In this document: positions 36,582 through 41,745 of the stretch, one piece after another
How positions within the stretch are numbered: the first letter of the stretch is position 1
How the letters are laid out: the number at the start of each line of letters is the position of its first letter
NCBI GenBank assembly: GCA_903916195.1
Contig: CAIWVP010000145.1
Coordinates: 1-41,745 of the forward strand
DNA from: an uncultured Verrucomicrobiota bacterium
Lineage (GTDB): Bacteria; Verrucomicrobiota; Verrucomicrobiia; Limisphaerales; UBA9464
Direction: 5' to 3'
Length of the DNA stretch: 41,745 nucleotides
The notes under the pieces: model-generated
What the model was told of the DNA's origin: nothing
The model's database searches: none
What the model saw: only the letters and a program-made list of their open reading frames with translations
Program-made: the position numbers and the translations under genes

Positions 36582-36910
36582 CTCCAAGACGCTGGCGCGA
36601 CGACTCAAGCACCAGTGCGGACTCCGCGAGGTTTTGGAGTGCGCCAGTCCTCTGGCGCTTTGATCGGGGCTTGCGGAGGGAATAAGCGCCTCGTCACTTC
36701 AGAGGCCTGTCCGGTGGCCGAAAGCGGTAGAGGACTACCGCACTCCAAAACGCTGGCGCGACGACTCAAGCACCGGTGCGGACTCCGCGAGGTTTTGGAG
36801 TGCGCCAGTCCTCTGGCGCTTTGGTCGGGGCTTGCGGAGGGAATAAGCGCCTCGTCACTTCAGAGGCCTGTCCGGTGGCCGAAAGCGGTAGAGGTCTACC
36901 GCACTCCAAG
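36582..36910. repeat. tandem 161 bp unit of paired GGAG hairpins
   Basis: Two nearly identical 161 bp units (about 97% by eye) lie head to tail. Each has GGAG-T-GCGCCAG-TCCT-CTGGCGC (hairpin at 36641-36658 and 36802-36819) and, at its other end, GCGGTAG-NNNN-CTACCGC-A-CTCC (36724-36746 and 36885-36907). The second arm is the inverted counterpart, with stem changes compensated on both sides. This is REP/BIME-like. Short open frames through here translate the repeat and are not genes. Confidence 0.9.
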
Positions 36911-36959
36911 ACCTCGCGGAGTTCCCACGCCGCCCGCCGGCTGGCAGCCGACGCCAAGG

Positions 36960-37165
36960 AGAGATCGACAGTCCCCTCCAGGATCCTCGCCCTGCGCGAC
37001 CTGCGTCCCGGCGAGGAACTGACCTTCGATTACGGCTACGACATCGAGGACTACCGGGACCATCCCTGCCGCTGCGGCGCATCGGGATGCTGCGGCTACG
37101 TCGTCGCCGAGCCGTTGCGCGACCAGGTCCGCGATTTGGAAGCCGGGACCCAGCGCCGGAAGTGA
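36960..37165 (+). pseudogene. C-terminal remnant of a SET-domain protein
   Basis: The last ~65 codons read ILALRDLRPGEELTFDYGYD, then CRCGASGCCGYVV. These are the end of a SET domain with its GEELTFDY core and the post-SET zinc cysteines. The preceding NHSCxPN cofactor motif and all of the N-terminus are missing, and the frame runs straight into the tandem repeat. The remnant cannot bind S-adenosylmethionine as it stands. It was probably severed by repeat insertion or a deletion beside it. Confidence 0.85.
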
Positions 37166-37178
37166 AGGCCGTCCGGGC

Positions 37179-37457
37179 TCACGCCCCGCCGCGGACGCGC
37201 TGCTTCTTGGCTTCGAGGTCCTCTTCCAGCCGCTGTTTCTCCGCGGCGAACTCCGCGCGCAAGGTGTCGGCCTTCTCCGGATGTCCTGCCGCCCGGGCCG
37301 CGGCCAACTCATCGGCGAGAGCGATCTCGCGCTGGGCGACCTTCGAGCGGTGCAGCGATTCCAGGTCCGCGATGCGGGTCTTTTGGTCGGCGGAGAGCTT
37401 CTTGGCGGGAGCGCTCTTGCTCAACCGTTCCATCGCGAGTTCGTAGGCGGACTTCAT
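37179..37457 (-). CDS. small coiled-coil protein of unknown function
   Basis: The product (92 aa) begins MKSAYELAMERLSK and is almost wholly charged alpha helix (ALADELAAARAAG, then AEKQRLEEDLEAKKQR). It has neither membrane segment nor signal. From memory, similar short proteins with the MKSAYELAMERL start are widespread in Verrucomicrobia and Planctomycetes, which supports a real gene; no function is known. The ATG at 37457 was chosen over one 21 codons upstream on that basis. A GGGC-TCAC-GCCC hairpin overlaps its stop codon. Confidence 0.75.
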   Translation of the reverse strand: MKSAYELAMERLSKSAPAKKLSADQKTRIADLESLHRSKVAQREIALADELAAARAAGHPEKADTLRAEFAAEKQRLEEDLEAKKQRVRGGA

Positions 37458-37583
37458 GGCGCGACGAGACAACCACACATGGGCGCGGAAGGACATCGCG
37501 ACGTGGGCGACGGTCATCATGCGCCTGGCCGTCCAGGCGCCGCGGGGTTATCACGAGAACGAGGGCGTCCGCGTCATTCCCGG

Positions 37584-37614
37584 TTCGCCGTCCGACCGGA
37601 AGGTCCGGTAGCGT
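37584..37614 (+). promoter_or_regulatory. candidate uxaA promoter
   Basis: TTCGCC (37584-37589) and TAGCGT (37609-37614) are 19 nt apart. The GTG start lies 6 nt after the -10-like box, so the transcript would be leaderless. Confidence 0.4.
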
Positions 37615-37620
37615 CGGGCC

Positions 37621-39171
37621 GTGACTCCGCTCTCCGATATCTCCATCCGACTGCACCGCGACGACGACGTGGTCGTGCTCAAGCGTCCGGTGAAGGCCGG
37701 CCTCGCCTTCGCCGACACCGACGGCGGCACGGTCACGCTGAGGACCGACCTGCTCCGCGGCCACAAATTGGCGACGCGCGAGGTCCGCGACGGCGAGCCG
37801 TTGCGCCGGTACGGACAGGTGATCGGCTTCGCCCGCGGCGACATCGCGCCCGGCGACCACGTCCACACCCACAACCTCGTGGTCCGCGATTTCACGAGGG
37901 AGCACGAGTTCGGCACGGATGTGCGAACGCTGCCGCCGGTGCCGGCCGGCGAGGAGCGCGGGTTCCTCGGTTACTCCCGGCCCGGCGGACGCGTCGGGAC
38001 GCGCAACTACATCGCCGTCGTCTCCAGCGTGAACTGCTCGGCCAGCACGTCGCAGCAGGTGAGGGCGCGGTTCGCGCCGGAACAGCTCCGCCGCGATTTC
38101 CCCGGCGTGGACGGCGTGCTGGCCTTCACCCACAAGAGCGGCTGCTGCGTCCAGCCCGGCGAACCGCACGCGATGCTCCAGCGCGTGCTCGCCGGCATCG
38201 CGCGGCATCCGAACATCGCCGGCTACGTGATGATCGGCCTCGGCTGCGAGGGACATCAGGTCAGCGGCATCCGCGCGGACGGCAAGCTCGACCAGTTGAG
38301 GCCGGGAGAAGCGGCGCCGACCTTCCTGAACATCCAGCAGCAGGGCGGCGTGGCGAAGACCATCGAAGCCGCGGCCGCCGCGGTCGCCAGGCTGTTGCCG
38401 GTCGCCGACCTGGCGCGCCGCACGCCGCAGCCGCTGTCCAAGCTCGTGCTGGCGCTGAACTGCGGAGGATCCGACGGCGCGAGCGGCATCACCGCGAACC
38501 CGGCGCTCGGCATCGCCAGCGACGAGCTGGTCCGCCACGGCGGCACGAGCGTGCTGGCGGAGACGCCGGAGATCTACGGCGCGGAACATCTGCTCACGCG
38601 GCGCGCCATCACCCGCGAGATCGGCGAGAAGCTGGTCGCGCACATCCGCTGGTGGGAGCAGTACGTCAAGTTGTTCGGCGCCTCGATCGACAACAACCCG
38701 AGCCCCGGGAACAAGGAAGGCGGCCTGACCACGATCTACGAGAAGAGCCTCGGGGCGCTCGCCAAGGGTGGACAGGCGCCGTTGAGCGCCGTCTATCGCT
38801 ACGCCGAGCCGATCACGGCGCCGGGCTTCGCATTCATGGACACACCGGGGTTCGATCCGGTGAGCATGACCGGCCTGGTCTGCGGCGGCGCGAACGTGGG
38901 TGTGTTCACCACCGGCCGGGGCAGCGTGTACGGGTGCAAGCCGTCGCCGTGCCTCAAGGTGGCCACGACGACCACGCTCTACGATTGGATGCGCGACGAC
39001 ATGGACCTGAACGCGGGCACCATCCTCGACGGCACGGAGACGGTCGAACAGGTCGGCCAGCGGATCTTCGAGGCGATCCTCGCCATGGCGAGCGGCGAGC
39101 GGACCAAGAGCGAGGCGCAAGGGATCGGCGACGAAGAGTTCGCGCCGTGGATCCTCGGGCCGACCTTCTGA
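37621..39171 (+). CDS. UxaA-family altronate/galactarate-type dehydratase
   Basis: The product (516 aa) fits the altronate dehydratase/galactarate dehydratase family. These enzymes remove water from sugar acids to give 2-keto-3-deoxy acids. A SAF domain (about 15-95; RYGQVIGFARGDIAPGD) is followed by the main domain, with GYSRPGGRVGTRN, KSGCC, MIGLGCEG, LNCGGSDGASGITANPALG and GCKPSPCLKV. The exact sugar acid is not readable. No other uronate genes are nearby. The start is GTG at 37621. Confidence 0.9.
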   Translation: MTPLSDISIRLHRDDDVVVLKRPVKAGLAFADTDGGTVTLRTDLLRGHKLATREVRDGEPLRRYGQVIGFARGDIAPGDHVHTHNLVVRDFTREHEFGTDVRTLPPVPAGEERGFLGYSRPGGRVGTRNYIAVVSSVNCSASTSQQVRARFAPEQLRRDFPGVDGVLAFTHKSGCCVQPGEPHAMLQRVLAGIARHPNIAGYVMIGLGCEGHQVSGIRADGKLDQLRPGEAAPTFLNIQQQGGVAKTIEAAAAAVARLLPVADLARRTPQPLSKLVLALNCGGSDGASGITANPALGIASDELVRHGGTSVLAETPEIYGAEHLLTRRAITREIGEKLVAHIRWWEQYVKLFGASIDNNPSPGNKEGGLTTIYEKSLGALAKGGQAPLSAVYRYAEPITAPGFAFMDTPGFDPVSMTGLVCGGANVGVFTTGRGSVYGCKPSPCLKVATTTTLYDWMRDDMDLNAGTILDGTETVEQVGQRIFEAILAMASGERTKSEAQGIGDEEFAPWILGPTF

Positions 39172-39264
39172 CAGAAGGACCGGCCGGCCGATTCGTCGGT
39201 TGGCGCCTGGGTTTTCTGTCTTTCGCCTTGCGATGGCGGGGCGGTTTCCCGGTTCATCCGCCGC

Positions 39265-40044
39265 ATGGCTGATTGGATCTCCGTCGTTCTGCTGGGTCTC
39301 ATCGAGGGCATCACCGAGTTCTTGCCGGTCTCGTCGACCGGCCACCTGCTGCTCGCGGAGCACTGGCTCGGCCACCGCTCCGAGCTCTTCAACGTGGTCA
39401 TCCAGACCGGCGCCGTGCTCGCGGTGCTCGCCGTCTTCGCCGGCAGGGCCAAGGACCTGGTGCTCGGCTGGAGCCGCCCGGAAAACCGGGACTACCTGCT
39501 CAAGCTCGCCGCGGCGTTCGTGATCACCGCGATCGGTGGCCTGGCGTTGAAGAAGGCCGGGCTCAAGCTGCCGAAGGACCCCGCGCCCATCGCATGGGCG
39601 ACGCTCATCGGCGGCGTGGCGTTCGTCGGTGCCGAACGGTGGTTGCGCGGACGCAGGACGATCGTGGACGTCTCGTGGACCATCGCGCTGGCGATCGGCG
39701 CGGCGCAGCTGATCGCGGTGGCCTTCCCAGGTTCGTCGCGCTCGGGCACGACCATCCTGGTCGCGCTGCTGCTGGGGCTGGCGCGTCCGGCGGCCGTCGA
39801 GTTCTCGTTCCTGTTGGGGATCCCGACGCTGCTCGCGGCCGGCGCGAAGGAGACGCTCGACGCGCTGAAGGACAAGACCCCGCACGAGCCTTGGTCGCTC
39901 ATCCTGCTCGCCACCGCGGTCGCGGCGGTGACGGCGTTCGTCGTGGTGCGATGGCTGCTGGGCTACGTGCGCGGCCACACGTTCACGCCGTTCGGCTGGT
40001 ACCGGATCGCGGTGGGCGCGGCGATCCTGCTGTTCGTGAAGTAA
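39265..40044 (+). CDS. uppP: undecaprenyl-diphosphatase UppP/BacA
   Basis: The product (259 aa) dephosphorylates undecaprenyl pyrophosphate so that the lipid carrier can be reused for peptidoglycan and other surface polymers. It is an inner-membrane protein with about eight hydrophobic segments. Both signatures are present: EGITEFLPVSSTGHLLL at the N-terminus and FPGSSRSGTT in the middle. It is slightly shorter than E. coli UppP (273 aa). Flanking genes (lpxI and others) also concern the envelope. Confidence 0.95.
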   Translation: MADWISVVLLGLIEGITEFLPVSSTGHLLLAEHWLGHRSELFNVVIQTGAVLAVLAVFAGRAKDLVLGWSRPENRDYLLKLAAAFVITAIGGLALKKAGLKLPKDPAPIAWATLIGGVAFVGAERWLRGRRTIVDVSWTIALAIGAAQLIAVAFPGSSRSGTTILVALLLGLARPAAVEFSFLLGIPTLLAAGAKETLDALKDKTPHEPWSLILLATAVAAVTAFVVVRWLLGYVRGHTFTPFGWYRIAVGAAILLFVK

Positions 40045-40171
40045 GGATGGATCGTGACGGGCGGACATCGGTGACGTCCGGGCCCGGCGAACACGGTCCT
40101 TCCTGTCCTCCGGGTCTCTCGGCTAGAACATGCGGCAATCCGCGCGCGCCGCATCGCGCCGATCCGTTCCC

Positions 40172-40990
40172 ATGCCCGATATCGCCCCGCCGCTCGGCCT
40201 GATCGCCGGCTCCAAGTCGTTGCCGCTCCTCTTCGCGCGTGAAGCCCGCCGCGACGGACGCCGCATCGTCGCCGTCGCGTTCGAGGGCGAGACCGATCCG
40301 GCGCTGGCTCCGCTGGTCGACGACATCGTCTGGCTCCGCGTCGGACAGCTCGGAAAACTCATCTCCGCCTTCACCGACCGCGGCGTCGCGCAGTGCGTGA
40401 TGCTCGGGCAGATCGCGCCGAAGAACCTCTTCGACGTCCGACCCGACCTGCGGGCGATGGCGCTGCTCTTCCGGCTCAAGGAGAAGAACGCCCACACCGT
40501 CTTCGGAGCCATCGGCGACGAGCTCAAGAAGGACGGCGTCGAGCTGATCGAACCGCTGCGCTGGCTCAGGCCGTGGATGCCCGCCGCCGGTTACGCGAGC
40601 GGCCCGTCGTTGGACGCGGCCCGCCGCGCCGACATCGCCTTCGGCCATCACATCGCGAAAGAGGTCTCCCGCCTGGAGATCGGCCAGAGCGTGGTCGTGA
40701 AGAACGGGACGGTGCTCGCCGTGGAAGGGTTCGAGGGCACCGATGCCTGCCTCGAACGCGGCGGAAAGCTCGCCGGCAAGGATGGCGGCGCGGTCGCGGT
40801 GAAAGTGGCCAAGCCCGGCCACGACCTGCGCTTCGACATCCCTTGCATCGGACCGAGGACCATCGAGGTCTGCGCCGCCAACGGCATCCGCGTGCTCGCG
40901 GTGGAACCGGGCCGCACGCTGCTGCTCGACCAGCCCGAGATGGAGACGCTGGCCCGGGCCCGCAAGGTCACCGTCGCGACCACGGAGTGA
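40172..40990 (+). CDS. lpxI: UDP-2,3-diacylglucosamine pyrophosphatase LpxI
   Basis: The product (272 aa) hydrolyses UDP-2,3-diacylglucosamine to lipid X, the step before LpxB. The N-terminal LpxI_N domain has LGLIAGSKSLPLLFA and VMLGQIAPKNLF. The C-terminal LpxI_C domain has the catalytic region PGHDLRFDIPCIGPRTIE. LpxI replaces LpxH in many non-gammaproteobacteria. The start at ATG 40172 (MPDIAPPLG) was preferred to one 14 codons earlier. A -10-like TAGAAC at 40124 suggests its own promoter. Confidence 0.95.
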   Translation: MPDIAPPLGLIAGSKSLPLLFAREARRDGRRIVAVAFEGETDPALAPLVDDIVWLRVGQLGKLISAFTDRGVAQCVMLGQIAPKNLFDVRPDLRAMALLFRLKEKNAHTVFGAIGDELKKDGVELIEPLRWLRPWMPAAGYASGPSLDAARRADIAFGHHIAKEVSRLEIGQSVVVKNGTVLAVEGFEGTDACLERGGKLAGKDGGAVAVKVAKPGHDLRFDIPCIGPRTIEVCAANGIRVLAVEPGRTLLLDQPEMETLARARKVTVATTE

Positions 40991-41020
40991 GACGGGGCCT
41001 CCGCGAACGGCGCTCCCTCG

Positions 41021-41745
41021 TCACTTGAGCGAGGCAAGATACTCGACGAGGTCGCGGATCTCGAACGGCGTGAGCAGATCGGCCAAGCCTTCCGGCATCG
41101 CGCTCGGGCCGCGTTCGCGCTGGGCCACGTCGGCGCGGGCGACGCGGGAGATCGCCGGCGTCCCGGTGTCGTCCAGGACCTCGACCTCCAACGTGCTGCT
41201 GGATTCCCGCTTGAGCGTCCCGGCGAGGGTCCGTCCGTCGCGCAGGGTCAGGACCACGGTCTCGAATCCATCGGCCAGCTTGGCGCCCGGCTGGACGATG
41301 CTCTCCAGCAGGTAGGCGCGCGTCTGGCGCTTGCCGATGCCGTCGAGCTTCGGACCGACCGTACCGCCGTCCACGCCGACCCGATGGCAGCGCGAGCACT
41401 GGACGGTCTGGTTCCCGAAGAAGATGCCGCGTCCCCGCGACGCATCCCCGCCGACCAAGGTGTCGCGGAGCGCAGCGGACTTGGCCGCAGCAGCCGCTGC
41501 CGACGACGGCGCACGGGTCCTCGCCCGTGCGGCTTCCCGCACATCGAGCGCCAATTCCGGCGGGAGCCGGCCGGCCTCGAGCGAAGCCAGGAATCCGCGC
41601 GATGCCTCGTCGGCTTGGGTCCCGGGAAGTTTCGCCAACGCAGCCAGCGCGGCTTGGGCAAGTCCGATGTCGGACGCCTTACCGCCGACCAATCCGGCCA
41701 ACAACCCCACCGAATCCTCGCCTTCGAGCCGGTCGAGATGCGGCA
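41021..41745 (-). CDS. C-terminal part of a PVC-type heme-binding (c-type cytochrome) protein, truncated by the window
   Basis: The visible 241 residues are open to the window edge, so the N-terminus is missing. The upstream part is Ala/Leu-rich and HEAT-like. A cytochrome c motif CSRCH (about 147 residues from the C-terminus) follows GRGIFFGNQTVQ. Then come GPKLDGIG and YLLESIVQPGAKLADGFET, and it ends LTPFEIRDLVEYLASLK. This matches the putative heme-binding domain at the end of large Planctomycete/Verrucomicrobia dehydrogenases, which act in the periplasm. Confidence 0.9.
   Translation of the reverse strand, partial: PHLDRLEGEDSVGLLAGLVGGKASDIGLAQAALAALAKLPGTQADEASRGFLASLEAGRLPPELALDVREAARARTRAPSSAAAAAAKSAALRDTLVGGDASRGRGIFFGNQTVQCSRCHRVGVDGGTVGPKLDGIGKRQTRAYLLESIVQPGAKLADGFETVVLTLRDGRTLAGTLKRESSSTLEVEVLDDTGTPAISRVARADVAQRERGPSAMPEGLADLLTPFEIRDLVEYLASLK

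Noticed and set aside
36582-36910. Possible CRISPR array
   Set aside because: There are only two long units, directly adjacent and without spacers, and each has internal hairpin pairs; no cas genes are nearby.
36579-37022. Open frames of 84-147 codons across the tandem repeat
   Set aside because: They repeat the same translated unit twice and have no homology outside it.
39163-39178. CCTTCT-GAC-AGAAGG hairpin at the UxaA-type gene stop codon as a terminator
   Set aside because: The stem is only 6 bp and no T-run follows; it is too weak to call.
37309-40068. A 919-codon minus-strand open frame
   Set aside because: It is antisense to the UxaA-type gene and uppP, with an Arg/Asp/His-rich composition typical of shadow frames.

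Overview
The window is about 41.7 kb of high-GC DNA from a Gram-negative bacterium. It makes outer-membrane lipid A (lpxB, lpxI), phosphatidylethanolamine (psd, pssA) and heptose-type glycans (a family 9 glycosyltransferase). The best fit is the PVC group, most likely Verrucomicrobiota. The reasons are a CxxCH heme-binding protein of the type attached to PVC dehydrogenases, a pseudopilin with the verrucomicrobial DGH-type C-terminus, pyruvate phosphate dikinase, a small MKSAYELAMERL-type protein, and abundant palindromic repeats. This is inferred from protein families; no rRNA or tRNA gene was seen.

Layout. 0.1-6.4 kb: purN, a MetE-C-like methyltransferase, an UlaG-like hydrolase, galE, lpxB (with a palindromic element inside its reading frame) and tgt. 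6.4-6.9 kb: decayed DNA holding a ~175 bp fragment of ppdK. 6.9-10.5 kb: an ArsR regulator divergent from a sulfur operon (rhodanese-DUF2892, TauE/SafE exporter, small membrane methyltransferase, persulfide-dioxygenase-like MBL/rhodanese), closed by a strong terminator. 10.6-17.8 kb: intact ppdK, then nadC-birA-coaX and tilS. 17.8-23.9 kb: a minus-strand operon with a secreted protein, a MacA-like adaptor, a MacB-type ATPase and separate permease, a protein with two secretin-N-like (STN) domains, and a type II pseudopilin. 24.1-29.5 kb: moeB-rhodanese, purine nucleoside phosphorylase, and a translationally coupled trio (deoxyhypusine-synthase-like protein, PfkB/RfaE kinase, ApbE lipoprotein). 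29.6-32.9 kb: glycosyltransferase, psd-pssA and a LysE-type transporter.

32.9-37.2 kb is the accessory part: an ECF sigma factor, a small one-TM protein and a 664-residue membrane protein, interleaved with three kinds of palindromic repeat. One is a CAGGTTT-heptamer palindrome, one a GTAG-hairpin REP-like pair, and one a tandem 161 bp GGAG-hairpin pair that abuts the severed C-terminus of a SET-domain gene. 37.2-41.7 kb returns to ordinary genes: a coiled-coil protein, a UxaA-type dehydratase, uppP, lpxI and the C-terminal end of a heme-binding protein that runs off the window.

Four features stand out. Repeats have entered coding sequence (lpxB, probably the small TM gene, the SET gene). The exporter operon combines MacAB parts with STN and pseudopilin parts. 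A deoxyhypusine-synthase-like protein is coupled to a sugar kinase. A -10-like box lies 6-12 nt from the start codon of many genes without a Shine-Dalgarno, suggesting widespread leaderless or near-leaderless transcripts.
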